A stretch of DNA of 9,608 nt from an uncultured Phascolarctobacterium sp. (GTDB taxonomy: Bacteria; Bacillota; Negativicutes; Acidaminococcales; Acidaminococcaceae): positions 1-9,608 of the forward strand of contig URVO01000037.1 in NCBI GenBank assembly GCA_900551335.1. The letters run 5' to 3'. This document shows, in pieces, positions 1 through 7,150 of this stretch. A program made the translations under genes and the position numbers. The notes beneath the pieces were generated by a model. It was not told where the DNA came from and did not search any database. It worked only from the letters and a program-made list of their open reading frames with translations. Each line of letters begins with the position of its first letter. The stretch's first letter is position 1.

Positions 1-289
1 TGCTTCTGTGTTGCATGAGGTTCCTGATGTTGTTTCTGTAAAAAGTATTTCCTGGAATAAGCGCTTCCAGCTGTACATGGACAAGATTAAGAGCGGCAGT
101 GTCACCGAGGTAGCAAAAATTTTTAAAATCCTGATGCTTTTGGAGCATGGCAAAAAAATCTCTGTGGGCGAGCGCAGACTGCTGCACAGCACGAAGCAGA
201 TTCTGCAGAGCGAGGTTATGCTTATCCGCAATATTGATGCTAATGAGGCCGGCAGCTGGCTTGATGAATGCTGCAATTTTTCCAATTGA
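1..289 (+). CDS. carD: CarD/CdnL-family RNA polymerase-binding regulator, C-terminal part (5' end outside the window)
   Basis: An open frame enters from the left edge and ends at TGA 287-289, giving the last 95 residues. The visible part is all-helical and matches the C-terminal helical domain of CarD/CdnL proteins: a conserved Trp (ISWNKRFQ), a lysine-rich helix (YMDKIKSGSVTEVAKI), then a KKISVGERRLL-type segment leading into a final helix (TKQILQSEV). In this family the missing N-terminal Tudor-like domain contacts the RNA polymerase beta subunit, while the C-terminal domain contacts promoter DNA near the -10 and stabilises the open complex. A carD gene just upstream of yacL is the usual order in Clostridia and Negativicutes, which supports the call. 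An intrinsic terminator starts 7 bp after the stop, so carD ends its own transcript. The family is called by eye from a partial protein. Confidence 0.8.
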   Translation, partial: ASVLHEVPDVVSVKSISWNKRFQLYMDKIKSGSVTEVAKIFKILMLLEHGKKISVGERRLLHSTKQILQSEVMLIRNIDANEAGSWLDECCNFSN

Positions 290-295
290 AATTTT

Positions 296-320
296 GGGCT
301 GTCTGCGGACGGCCCTTTTT
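296..320 (+). terminator. Rho-independent terminator after carD
   Basis: The arms GGGCTGTC (296-303) and GACGGCCC (308-315) form an 8-bp GC-rich stem with one G-U pair and a TGCG loop. A run of five T follows directly (316-320). The position, 7 bp past the carD stop and before a new promoter, is what a transcription-unit boundary should look like. Confidence 0.9.
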
Positions 321-380
321 AATTTTCTTTGCAGATATTTTGCATGAATGTCAATCTTTTCTAATAAAAATTACTTGTTT

Positions 381-409
381 TTTACGCTGGTTCGCTGTAT
401 CATTATAAT
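381..409 (+). promoter_or_regulatory. Sigma-A promoter of the yacL-ispD-ispF unit
   Basis: The -35 box TTTACG (381-386, 4 of 6 to TTGACA) and a perfect -10 box TATAAT (404-409) are separated by 17 bp. Transcription would start near 416. It lies between the carD terminator and the first downstream gene, in AT-rich sequence. Confidence 0.75.
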
Positions 410-416
410 TGATATA

Positions 417-431
417 CTAGCAGGTTGCTAG
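417..431 (+). repeat. Perfect inverted repeat at the predicted yacL transcription start
   Basis: CTAGCA (417-422), GGT, TGCTAG (426-431) form a perfect 6-bp stem with a 3-nt loop. It starts at about +1 of the predicted transcript, so it could be a 5' stabilising stem-loop or a small operator. It has no T-run and is not a terminator. Confidence 0.5.
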
Positions 432-466
432 ACTATCTAAAAAAATTACGGAAAGGAGGAAAAATG

Positions 467-1600
467 ATGCTGAAGAAAATTATTAGCCTGACTATTTCGC
501 TGATTATTATTATTACCGGACTTATACTGACAGACGCTAGTCTGCCCTTTCTTTCGAATTACTTAGGCTATGATTTGCACGGCAATGGACTGATGGGCAT
601 AACCTTTGCCAGCATGATTCTGGTGCTGCCTGGTCTGTTCATTTTTTCCTGGCTGGCGCTGGTGCTGTCGCCGTTTATTACCAATGCCCTGTTCAATTAT
701 GCAGAGCGCATGACGGCTTCTCTGTCGAAGGTGCCGACGAGCGATATTCTCGTCATGATTTTTGGTATTGGTATCGGCCTGATTCTGGCGAACCTTATTG
801 GCGGTGCGTTCTCGCGTCTGCCGCTGGTCGGACCGTATATTCCTATCGTGCTGAGCCTGATTTTGTCCGTTATAGGCGCGAAGCTGGCACTGCGCAAGCA
901 TAACGACATCGTAAGCTTTTTCAACCGTATCCCGAGCCGCAAGGCAGTGAAGGCTCCGGCTGCTGATGATGAGGATGTGCTGGCAGGTCCCTTGGGCGAC
1001 CGCCTGTACAGCAGCAACAAGCTGCTCGATACGAGCGTAATTATTGATGGCCGCCTGATGGATATTATGGCCTCCGGCTTTCTGGACGGCAAGCTTGTCG
1101 TGCCGAATTTTGTGCTCGAGGAGCTGCAGAAACTGTCGGATTCTGCTGATAATCTGAAGCGTGCCAAGGGCCGCCGCGGTCTGGATTTAGTTCATGATTT
1201 GCAAATCAGCTATAAGAATTATGTGCTCATCGTCGATAACGATTATGACGACCTTGAGGGCGTGGATGCGAAGCTGGTGCGTCTGGCGAAGCAAGCCAAT
1301 ACAGATATTATTACCAACGACTATAATCTGAACAAGGTTGCCGGTATTCAGGGCGTTAAGGTGCTGAATATCAACGAGCTGGCCAATGCGATTAAGCCTG
1401 TGGTAGTTTCCGGCGAGGAAATGACGGTTTACCTTGTCAAGGAAGGCAAGGAGCAGAATCAGGCTGTCGCTTATCTTGATGACGGCACGATGATTGTTGT
1501 CGAAAATGGCCGCCAATATATTGGCAGCAGTGCTATGGTTGTGGTTACGAGCGTGCTGCAGACGGCTGCAGGACGTATGATTTTTGCTAAGGCAAGATAA
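467..1600 (+). CDS. yacL: YacL-type membrane-anchored PIN/TRAM domain protein, putative ribonuclease
   Basis: This 377-residue protein has the YacL layout. Hydrophobic membrane segments lie at about residues 5-22, 43-70, 94-113 and 120-142. A charged linker follows, then a PIN nuclease domain (about 183-305) and a C-terminal TRAM domain (about 310-377). The acidic PIN residues that bind metal are all present: D188 (LLDTSVIID), E218/E219 (FVLEEL), D267 (EGVDAKLV) and D285 (ITNDYNL), so the site looks active. Family knowledge predicts a metal-dependent ribonuclease anchored at the inner face of the membrane, with TRAM as a possible RNA-binding part; the natural substrate is not established. Two adjacent ATGs exist (464 and 467). 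I chose 467 because AAAGGAGG (452-459) then sits 7 nt upstream. An in-frame TTG at 425 has no ribosome site. The gene directly precedes ispD, as in many Firmicutes. Confidence 0.88.
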   Translation: MLKKIISLTISLIIIITGLILTDASLPFLSNYLGYDLHGNGLMGITFASMILVLPGLFIFSWLALVLSPFITNALFNYAERMTASLSKVPTSDILVMIFGIGIGLILANLIGGAFSRLPLVGPYIPIVLSLILSVIGAKLALRKHNDIVSFFNRIPSRKAVKAPAADDEDVLAGPLGDRLYSSNKLLDTSVIIDGRLMDIMASGFLDGKLVVPNFVLEELQKLSDSADNLKRAKGRRGLDLVHDLQISYKNYVLIVDNDYDDLEGVDAKLVRLAKQANTDIITNDYNLNKVAGIQGVKVLNINELANAIKPVVVSGEEMTVYLVKEGKEQNQAVAYLDDGTMIVVENGRQYIGSSAMVVVTSVLQTAAGRMIFAKAR

Positions 1601-1614
1601 AAGGAGAGGCTTTA

Positions 1615-2334
1615 GTGGAGAAGAAGCTGATAGTTATAGTCCCGGCTGCAGGCGCAGGCAAGCGCCTGGGGCTGGGCATCAATAAGGCCTTCGCTCTGCT
1701 GCGGGGAGCGCCGCTCATTGTGCACTGTCTGCATATGCTGGAGCAGACGGAGCTGGTGCAGCGCGCTGTGGTGGTGCTGGCGCCGGCGGAGGTGGACGAG
1801 GGCCGGGCGCTGCTGACGCAATATCAGGAGCAGTACTTCCCCTCGCTGCCTTTCAGCGTTGTGGCGGGCGGCAAGGAGCGGCAGGACAGTGTGGCGAACG
1901 CACTGGCCACGATAACCGAGGAGGACTGCTATATCGCTGTGCATGACGGTGCCCGGCCGTTTGCCGGACGTGAGGTGTTTATGCGCACGCTGGCAGCGGC
2001 GCAGGAGCATGGCGCTGCGATTGCCGCTGTTCCCGTCAAGGATACGATTAAGGTTATCAATGCTGCAGGCGAGGTGGTGGCGACGCCGGTGCGCAGCACG
2101 CTGCAGGCGGTGCAGACGCCGCAGATTTTTGCGGCAGCACTGCTCAAAAGGGCTTACGCCCGGCTGGCAGCACAGCCTGCTGCGGTGACAGATGATGCTT
2201 CGGTGGTGGAGCTTTTGGGGCATAAGGTTGTTGTCGCTTTGGGACGCTACGAGAATATCAAAATAACAACGCCGGAGGATTTAGTTTTTGCAGAAAACCT
2301 CTTGGCAGAGCAGGAGAGAAGCGATGGAAAATAA
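1615..2334 (+). CDS. ispD: 2-C-methyl-D-erythritol 4-phosphate cytidylyltransferase
   Basis: IspD is the third enzyme of the MEP isoprenoid pathway. It joins CTP and MEP to give CDP-methylerythritol and pyrophosphate in the cytoplasm. The 239-residue length is normal. The nucleotide-binding loop [10 protein letters not shown] is at 10-19, with R17 and K24 in the catalytic positions. Next come GGKERQDSV (85-93), HDGARPF (110-116), KDTIK (142-146), R160 in TPVRST (equivalent to E. coli R157), TDDAS (192-196) and NIKIT with K216. All are IspD signatures. The start is GTG at 1615, supported by AAGGAG (1601-1606) 8 nt upstream; no ATG competes. The gene follows yacL by 14 bp and overlaps ispF by 11 bp, so the three are probably one operon. 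Base composition is visibly more GC-rich here (runs of ctg, gcg and gtg codons) than in gltX and cysS, probably reflecting lower expression rather than transfer. Confidence 0.96.
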   Translation: MEKKLIVIVPAAGAGKRLGLGINKAFALLRGAPLIVHCLHMLEQTELVQRAVVVLAPAEVDEGRALLTQYQEQYFPSLPFSVVAGGKERQDSVANALATITEEDCYIAVHDGARPFAGREVFMRTLAAAQEHGAAIAAVPVKDTIKVINAAGEVVATPVRSTLQAVQTPQIFAAALLKRAYARLAAQPAAVTDDASVVELLGHKVVVALGRYENIKITTPEDLVFAENLLAEQERSDGK

Positions 2335-2824
2335 CATGAGATTTCCGCAGCTGCGCGTCGGCTGCGGCTATGATGTACATAAGCTGGTGGAGGAGCGCAA
2401 GCTGATTTTATGCGGCGTGGAGGTTCCCTATGAGCTGGGCCTTTTGGGGCACAGCGATGCGGACGTAGCGCTGCATGCGCTTATGGATGCGCTGCTCGGT
2501 GCTGCGGCGCTGGGCGATATCGGCAAGCATTTTCCTGATACCGACGAGCGCTTCAAGGGTGCTGACAGCATGAAGCTGACGGAGCATGTCGTAGGCCTTT
2601 TGGCTGAGCGCGGCTGGCAGATTAACAATGTCGACGTGACGATTATCGCGCAGCGTCCGAAGCTGGCTTCGTTTATTCCGGCGATGCGTGCTAATGTGGC
2701 GCGTGTTCTGGGCGTAGAGGAGGAAGCTGTCAACGTCAAGGCGACGACGACGGAAAAGCTTGGCTTTACAGGACGCGGCGAGGGCATTGCGTCTGAGGCT
2801 GTGGCAAGTATTATCCGTTTGTAA
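2324..2824 (+). CDS. ispF: 2-C-methyl-D-erythritol 2,4-cyclodiphosphate synthase
   Basis: IspF closes the ring of CDP-methylerythritol 2-phosphate, releasing CMP and giving MEcPP; the family works as a homotrimer with one zinc per active site. The 166-residue protein has the zinc ligands D17 and H19 in GCGYDVHKL and H51 in [18 protein letters not shown]. These correspond to E. coli D8, H10 and H42 with a constant offset of 9. The segments [11 protein letters not shown] and the closing [17 protein letters not shown] are also family signatures. ATG 2324 is chosen because AGGAG (2312-2316) lies 7 nt upstream; the next in-frame ATG (2336) lacks such spacing. The start lies inside the end of ispD (11-bp overlap), a sign of translational coupling between consecutive pathway steps. 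The step between them (IspE) is not in this window. Confidence 0.96.
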   Translation: MENNMRFPQLRVGCGYDVHKLVEERKLILCGVEVPYELGLLGHSDADVALHALMDALLGAAALGDIGKHFPDTDERFKGADSMKLTEHVVGLLAERGWQINNVDVTIIAQRPKLASFIPAMRANVARVLGVEEEAVNVKATTTEKLGFTGRGEGIASEAVASIIRL

Positions 2825-2826
2825 TG

Positions 2827-2855
2827 TAGAAAGAATAGAAAATCTATGGTATAAT
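2827..2855 (+). promoter_or_regulatory. Sigma-A promoter of gltX with extended -10
   Basis: A perfect TATAAT (2850-2855) is preceded by TGG (2847-2849), which makes an extended -10 element (TGnTATAAT). A -35-like TAGAAA (2827-2832, 4 of 6) lies 17 bp upstream. It begins 2 bp after the ispF stop. The predicted start of transcription is near 2862, inside the first arm of the leader hairpin. Confidence 0.78.
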
Positions 2856-2858
2856 TAA

Positions 2859-2932
2859 TAAGCTGACTAGGAATTTTTCTGGTCAGCTTAAAAAATAAGC
2901 TGTATTTTAAGCGTGTGACCTATGGTCGCATG
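2859..2932 (+). promoter_or_regulatory. Structured 5' leader of gltX with competing stem-loops
   Basis: Three structures are visible. (A) TAAGCTGACTAG (2859-2870) pairs with CTGGTCAGCTTA (2879-2890): 12 bp with one G-U pair and an 8-nt loop. (B) The end of that right arm, CAGCTTA (2884-2890), can instead pair with TAAGCTG (2896-2902) over a five-A loop. The sequence TAAGCTG therefore occurs twice and competes for the same partner. (C) CGTGTGACC (2912-2920), TAT, GGTCGCATG (2924-2932) form a 9-bp stem with two G-U pairs ending 7 nt before the ribosome site. None is followed by a T-run, so none is a standard terminator. There is no T-box consensus. The leader might control gltX translation or mRNA stability, or the dyad overlapping +1 might be an operator; function is inference. 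Confidence 0.5.
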
Positions 2933-2953
2933 AATATCTGGAGGGATAAATCA

Positions 2954-4429
2954 ATGTGTAATGATGAAGTTAGAGTAAGATTTGCGCCGAGCCCGACTGG
3001 CCCGTTCCATATCGGCGGTGCGCGCAGTGCGCTGTTCAACTATCTGCTGGCTCGCAAAACCGGCGGCAAACTGATTCTGCGTATCGAGGATACTGACCGT
3101 GAGCGTTCTACCCCGGAATCCGAGGAAAATATCAAGGCCGCTTTAAAATGGCTGGGTATGGACTGGGATGAGGGCGTTGATGTTGGCGGCCCGAACGGCC
3201 CCTATCATCAGATGGAGCGTCTGGATATCTACAAAAAATATACCAACAAGCTGCTTGCTGAGGGCAAGGCTTACTACTGCTACTGCACCGATGAGGAGCT
3301 GGAGGAGGAGCGCCAAAGCCTGATTAAAGAAGGCAAAATGCCGCGCTACATGGGCAAATGCCGCAACCTGACGGAGGAGCAGATTGCTCAGTTCAAGGCT
3401 GAGGGCCGCAAGCCGACCGTGCGCTTCCGCGTTCCTGCTGACCAGCAGATTCTGGTTCGCGACATGGTTCGTGGCGACGTTGTTTTTGATTCCAACAATA
3501 TCGGTGATTTCGTTATCGTAAAATCTGACGGCATCCCGACCTATAACTATGCTGTAGTTATCGACGATGCACTGATGCACATTACCCACGTAATCCGCGC
3601 AGAGGAGCATCTGTCCAACACTCCGCGCCAATGCCTCGTTTATGATGCACTGGGCTTTGAAAAACCGACCTTTGGTCACATCTCCCTGATTCTGGGCAAG
3701 GACCATACCAAGATGAGCAAGCGTCATGGCGCTACCAGCGTTGACCAATATCGTCAGCTGGGCTATCTGCCGGAAGCTATCAACAACTTCCTCGCACTCC
3801 TTGGCTGGGCACCGAACAGCGAGCAGGAAATCTTCAGCATGGACGAGCTGATTCATGAGTTCAGCATGGACCGTGTAGCTAAAAACCCTGCTGTTTTCGA
3901 TATTGACAAGCTGAACTGGATTAACCAGCACTATATGCGTCAGCTGGACGCAGAGGCTTTCTTCGAGGCTGCTAAGCCGCACATGATTGCTGCAGGCTAC
4001 ATGACCGGCGAAGAGGAAGGCGAAAAGCTGGCTTGGCTGAAACGTGTTGTTGCAACTGCACAGGAGCACATTTCCTATGCTGCCCAGATTCCTGAGTGCG
4101 TAGAAATGTACTTCAATGATGAGTTTGCTTTTGAAAACGAAGAGGCAGAAGCAGTCCTGAAGGCTGAAACTGTACCGACCGTTATCAACATGCTGCTCGA
4201 GGAGCTGCCGAAGGTAGAAAACCTCGACAACGCTGCTGTAAAGGCTCTGTTCAAGCAGATTCAAAAAGCAACCAAGCTGAAGGGCAAGGATGTATTCATG
4301 CCGATTCGTGTTGCGCTGACCGGCAACCAGCATGGTCCCGAGCTGGCAGCAATGGTGCCGCTGCTGGGCGTTGAAAGAACTGCAAAACGCATTAAGTCCA
4401 GCTTGGCTAAAGCAGGCGTAGCGCTTTAA
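2954..4429 (+). CDS. gltX: Glutamyl-tRNA synthetase
   Basis: This class I synthetase charges tRNA-Glu in the cytoplasm. Whether it also charges tRNA-Gln cannot be decided from this window. The 491-residue length is standard. The HIGH-type motif is PSPTGPFHIGG (12-22), and KMSKR is at 253-257. ILRIEDTDRERS (41-52) and the tRNA-acceptor region before KMSKR are typical of GluRS, and the helical anticodon-binding part fills about 320-491. C109 and C111 plus C136 match three of the four zinc ligands of E. coli GluRS in spacing; the fourth, a His in E. coli, is N138 here. ATG 2954 is chosen because GGAGG (2940-2944) sits 9 nt upstream; the in-frame GTG 2915 and ATG 2930 lie inside leader hairpin C and lack ribosome sites. 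The gene has its own promoter and is followed by cysS after 49 bp with no terminator seen. Confidence 0.96.
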   Translation: MCNDEVRVRFAPSPTGPFHIGGARSALFNYLLARKTGGKLILRIEDTDRERSTPESEENIKAALKWLGMDWDEGVDVGGPNGPYHQMERLDIYKKYTNKLLAEGKAYYCYCTDEELEEERQSLIKEGKMPRYMGKCRNLTEEQIAQFKAEGRKPTVRFRVPADQQILVRDMVRGDVVFDSNNIGDFVIVKSDGIPTYNYAVVIDDALMHITHVIRAEEHLSNTPRQCLVYDALGFEKPTFGHISLILGKDHTKMSKRHGATSVDQYRQLGYLPEAINNFLALLGWAPNSEQEIFSMDELIHEFSMDRVAKNPAVFDIDKLNWINQHYMRQLDAEAFFEAAKPHMIAAGYMTGEEEGEKLAWLKRVVATAQEHISYAAQIPECVEMYFNDEFAFENEEAEAVLKAETVPTVINMLLEELPKVENLDNAAVKALFKQIQKATKLKGKDVFMPIRVALTGNQHGPELAAMVPLLGVERTAKRIKSSLAKAGVAL

Positions 4430-4478
4430 GACGACCGCCGATAAGGCCTCATAGGATTTTTGCAAAGGAATAGTTATT

Positions 4479-5924
4479 ATGAGCATTAAAGTATATAACA
4501 CCTTAACCAAACAAAAAGAAGAATTCGTGCCTATCACTCCCGGCAAAGCCAACATCTATGTTTGCGGCGTAACTCCCTACAACCATCCGCATGTTGGCAA
4601 TGCTCGTCCCTTTGTTACCTGGGACGTTATCCGCCGTTTCCTGGAGCATGAAGGCTATGATGTAACCCATGTACAGAACTTCACTGATGTTGATGACAAG
4701 ATTATCAACACTGCTAATAAAGAGGGCGTGCAGTGGTTTGATATCTGCAACCGCTACATTGATTCCTATTTCGAAGTAATGGATAAGCTCAATGTACGTC
4801 GTGCGCATGTTTATCCGCGTGTTTCCGAACATATCAATGATATTATCGCGACTGTACAATGCCTGATTGACAATGGCTATGGCTATGTTGTTGATGGCGA
4901 CGTTTTCTACAGCGTAGAAAAGTTTAAATACTATGGTCAGCTTTCCGGCCGTAATCTGGAGGATATGCTGGCAGGCGCACGTGTAGACGTTGATGACCGC
5001 AAGCGTAATCCGATGGACTTCGCTCTGTGGAAATCTGCTAAGCCGGGCGAACCCGCTTGGGAAAGCCCGTGGGGCCCTGGCCGTCCTGGCTGGCATATCG
5101 AATGCTCCACGATGAGCATGAAATATCTGGGCGAAAGCTTCGACTTCCATGGCGGCGGCAGCGATTTGATTTTCCCGCATCATGAGAACGAGATTGCCCA
5201 ATCTGAGGGCTGCACCGGTATTCATCCCTTTGTACATTACTGGCTGCACAACGGCTTTATCACTGTCAATGAAGAGAAAATGTCCAAATCTCTGGGCAAC
5301 TTCTTCATGGTTATTGATATCTTAGAGCATTATGATCCCGAAACTCTGCGTTTCTTCATCGTTTCCACGCATTACCGCAGTCCGCTGGACTTCAGCGATG
5401 CACGTCTGACTGAAGCACAAAAGAGCCTTGCTCGTCTACGTCAGGCTCAGGAAACACTGGGCGAGCTTAGCGAGATGATGAGCGCCGGCCCGACTGCTGA
5501 CAGTCTGGCACTGCGCGACAAGGTTAAGGAGCTGCGCGAAGCCTTCATGGAGGCTATGCGCGACGACTTCAACACGGCGCTGGCTATCAGCCATATGTTT
5601 GCGCTGGCGAAGGAAATCAACATTTACCACAAGGCTGTTGTCGATGCCGGCATTAAACCGGACGGCAAGCTGGTGGCTCTGCTGAACGATGTGCTGGCAG
5701 AGATGTGCTCTATCATCGGCGTACTGGAAAAGACTGCTGCTCCGGCTGCTGAGGAGGCAGGCGACAGCAAGGAAGCCGAGCTGGTGGAAATGCTTATCGC
5801 TATGCGTCAGGATGCACGCAAGAACAAAAACTACGCTCTGGCAGATGAGCTGCGCAACAAGCTGAGCGAAATCGGCATTGTGCTGCAGGATACTCCGCAA
5901 GGCGTAAAATGGTCTAAGCAATAA
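4479..5924 (+). CDS. cysS: Cysteinyl-tRNA synthetase
   Basis: This class I synthetase charges tRNA-Cys. The 481-residue protein has the zinc site that selects cysteine thiol: C29 (YVCGVTPYN), C209 (WHIECS), H234 and E238 (FPHHENE), essentially the same residue numbers as in E. coli CysRS. The HIGH-type motif is HPHVG (36-40) and KMSKS is at 267-271. NFTDVDDKII (67-76) and the GGGSDLIFPHHENEIAQSE block are also family hallmarks. The C-terminal helical part runs from about 310. ATG 4479 has AAAGGA (4464-4469) 9 nt upstream. The stop codon shares its last base with the mrnC start (TAATG), implying translational coupling. No cysE lies between gltX and cysS, unlike Bacillus subtilis, and no cysteine T-box is present in the 49-bp gap. 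Confidence 0.97.
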   Translation: MSIKVYNTLTKQKEEFVPITPGKANIYVCGVTPYNHPHVGNARPFVTWDVIRRFLEHEGYDVTHVQNFTDVDDKIINTANKEGVQWFDICNRYIDSYFEVMDKLNVRRAHVYPRVSEHINDIIATVQCLIDNGYGYVVDGDVFYSVEKFKYYGQLSGRNLEDMLAGARVDVDDRKRNPMDFALWKSAKPGEPAWESPWGPGRPGWHIECSTMSMKYLGESFDFHGGGSDLIFPHHENEIAQSEGCTGIHPFVHYWLHNGFITVNEEKMSKSLGNFFMVIDILEHYDPETLRFFIVSTHYRSPLDFSDARLTEAQKSLARLRQAQETLGELSEMMSAGPTADSLALRDKVKELREAFMEAMRDDFNTALAISHMFALAKEINIYHKAVVDAGIKPDGKLVALLNDVLAEMCSIIGVLEKTAAPAAEEAGDSKEAELVEMLIAMRQDARKNKNYALADELRNKLSEIGIVLQDTPQGVKWSKQ

Positions 5925-6391
5925 TGAAATTTGAACAATACAAAATGCTAAAGGAGCATGCCCTGGCAGCCTGCACGGCTGCCGGTGCTCCTTTTCCTGC
6001 AACTAAGGAAATAAATCCGATACTGCTGGCGTATATCGGTGACGTGGTTTTCTCGATGTATGTCCGTCTGCGCCTGCTGCCGACCTCGAAGCAGGTACGC
6101 ATCGTGCATGATATCGGCTCAAAGATGGTGTCTGCTGTCTGCCAATGTCAGGCAATGCAGCAGCTGGAGGCAAGCCTGAGCGAGGAGGAAAGCGTGATTT
6201 TCCGCCGCGGCCGCAACGCCAAGTCGATGGTACCGAAAAGCGCTTCTGTGCATGAATACCGCATGGCAACAGCGTTCGAGGCACTCCTGGGCTGGCTGTT
6301 CCTCGAAGAGCGTGAGGAGCGTCTGCAGGAGGTTATGGATCTTTCCTTTGATATTATCAGCAGATATATGCAGGAAAATAAAAAGAAATAA
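5924..6391 (+). CDS. mrnC: Mini-ribonuclease III (23S rRNA maturation)
   Basis: Mini-III is an RNase III-like dimer without the double-stranded-RNA-binding domain; in B. subtilis it trims 23S rRNA precursor ends. The 155-residue protein carries the single RNase III catalytic domain: NPILLAYIGDVVF with catalytic D40, KQVRIVHDIGSKMVSA (56-71), RRGRNAK (94-100) and HEYRMATAFEALLGWLF with catalytic E119. No dsRBD follows. The N-terminus is about 17 residues longer than in B. subtilis (catalytic Asp at 40 rather than 23). M8 (5945) is an alternative start, but ATG 5924 overlaps the cysS stop as TAATG, which favours coupled translation since no good ribosome site is visible. The adjacency cysS-mrnC is conserved across Firmicutes. 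Apart from that N-terminal stretch the protein is unremarkable. Confidence 0.93.
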   Translation: MKFEQYKMLKEHALAACTAAGAPFPATKEINPILLAYIGDVVFSMYVRLRLLPTSKQVRIVHDIGSKMVSAVCQCQAMQQLEASLSEEESVIFRRGRNAKSMVPKSASVHEYRMATAFEALLGWLFLEEREERLQEVMDLSFDIISRYMQENKKK

Positions 6392-6439
6392 GACTTCTCT
6401 ATTCGTCTGTTTGAAGTTGAAAGAGAGGAGATGTTGACG

Positions 6440-7138
6440 ATGATGGTAAAATTAGTACGTCATACGCCGGAGCCGGAGCGCACTGTTGCTATGAGCGCCC
6501 GCCTGTGCTATTCACCGATTGGCGCTGCGCAGCTGGAGGAAAAAATCAGCGACGAGCAGGCAGCAAATCTGGTACGCAAGCTGGTAAGCATGGGGCATTT
6601 GTCTACGCTCGAACATGTGACCTTCACCTTTGCGATTGAGGGCGTGTCGCGTGTGCTGACACATCAGCTGGTGCGCCACCGCATTGCTTCTTATTCGCAG
6701 CAATCGCAGCGCTATGTGAAGGAGCATGATTTTGAAACGATTATGCCTGCTTCTATTGCGTCGAAGCCGGAGGCGAAGGCCAAGTTTGCTAAGCTGATGA
6801 CGGAGATTCAGGAAATGTATGACGAGTTTATCTCGCTGGATATTCCGGCGGAGGATGCGCGTTATATTCTGCCGAATGCTACGGAAACAAAGATTGTCTG
6901 CACCTTTAATGCACGCTCGCTGCTGAATTTCTTCAGCCTGCGCTGCTGCACACGTGCGCAATGGGAAATCCGTGCGCTGGCAAACGAGATGCTGCGCCAA
7001 TGCCAGGAGGTGGCACCGGTTATTTTTGAAAATGCCGGCCCAACCTGTGTTTCCGAAGGCGTATGTCACGAAGGCGCTATGAGCTGCGGCCGCTTGCAGG
7101 CGATTTTGGCAGCCAAGGCGAAGAAGGAAGAAAAGTAA
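6440..7138 (+). CDS. thyX: Flavin-dependent thymidylate synthase
   Basis: ThyX makes dTMP from dUMP using methylene-tetrahydrofolate, FAD and NADPH, and is unrelated in fold to ThyA. The 232-residue protein contains the diagnostic ThyX motif RHRxxSxxxxSxR as [13 protein letters not shown] (79-91). Supporting segments are [17 protein letters not shown] (52-68), [14 protein letters not shown] and the C-terminal substrate region [22 protein letters not shown]. The upstream ATG 6431 abuts its ribosome site directly (GAGAGGAG 6423-6430), so I chose ATG 6440, which gives 9-nt spacing; 6443 is also possible. It lies between mrnC and rlmB, an arrangement seen in Clostridia and related lineages but not in B. 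subtilis. The organism may rely on ThyX alone for thymidylate, but ThyA elsewhere in the genome cannot be excluded. Confidence 0.96.
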   Translation: MMVKLVRHTPEPERTVAMSARLCYSPIGAAQLEEKISDEQAANLVRKLVSMGHLSTLEHVTFTFAIEGVSRVLTHQLVRHRIASYSQQSQRYVKEHDFETIMPASIASKPEAKAKFAKLMTEIQEMYDEFISLDIPAEDARYILPNATETKIVCTFNARSLLNFFSLRCCTRAQWEIRALANEMLRQCQEVAPVIFENAGPTCVSEGVCHEGAMSCGRLQAILAAKAKKEEK

Positions 7139-7150
7139 GAGGAAACCTTT

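Noticed and set aside
425..466. Upstream TTG start for yacL
   Set aside because: It lies inside the leader hairpin (417-431), has no ribosome site, and would add residues encoded by the Shine-Dalgarno region itself (AAAGGAGG at 452-459).
1615..2334. GC-richer ispD considered as horizontally acquired
   Set aside because: It sits in its conserved place between yacL and ispF, overlaps ispF, and the difference is better explained by the high-expression codon bias of gltX and cysS.
2859..2890. Leader hairpin upstream of gltX considered as an intrinsic terminator for ispF
   Set aside because: The stem is followed by A residues, not T, and it begins at the gltX transcription start, downstream of the gltX -10 box. 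On the - strand the sequence after the stem is mixed A/T without a clear U-run.
2825..2953. Possible T-box or other classical riboswitch before gltX
   Set aside because: No T-box consensus, specifier loop or terminator/antiterminator pair is visible, and the leader of about 90 nt is too short for a T-box.
3143..4555. A 470-codon open frame on the - strand opposite gltX
   Set aside because: gltX on the + strand has complete family motifs through the whole span. The - strand frame has no recognisable domain or ribosome site and arises because the strong codon bias of gltX avoids the triplets that read as stops on the other strand.
4503..5249. A 248-codon open frame on the - strand opposite cysS, and similar shorter frames under ispD, mrnC, thyX, rlmB and sigH
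   Set aside because: These are shadows of well-supported + strand genes, with no domains, no ribosome sites and low-complexity composition.
6392..6439. ACTTC...GAAGT pairing in the mrnC-thyX gap as a terminator or regulatory hairpin
   Set aside because: Only 5 bp with a loop of about 15 nt and no T-run; not distinguishable from chance.
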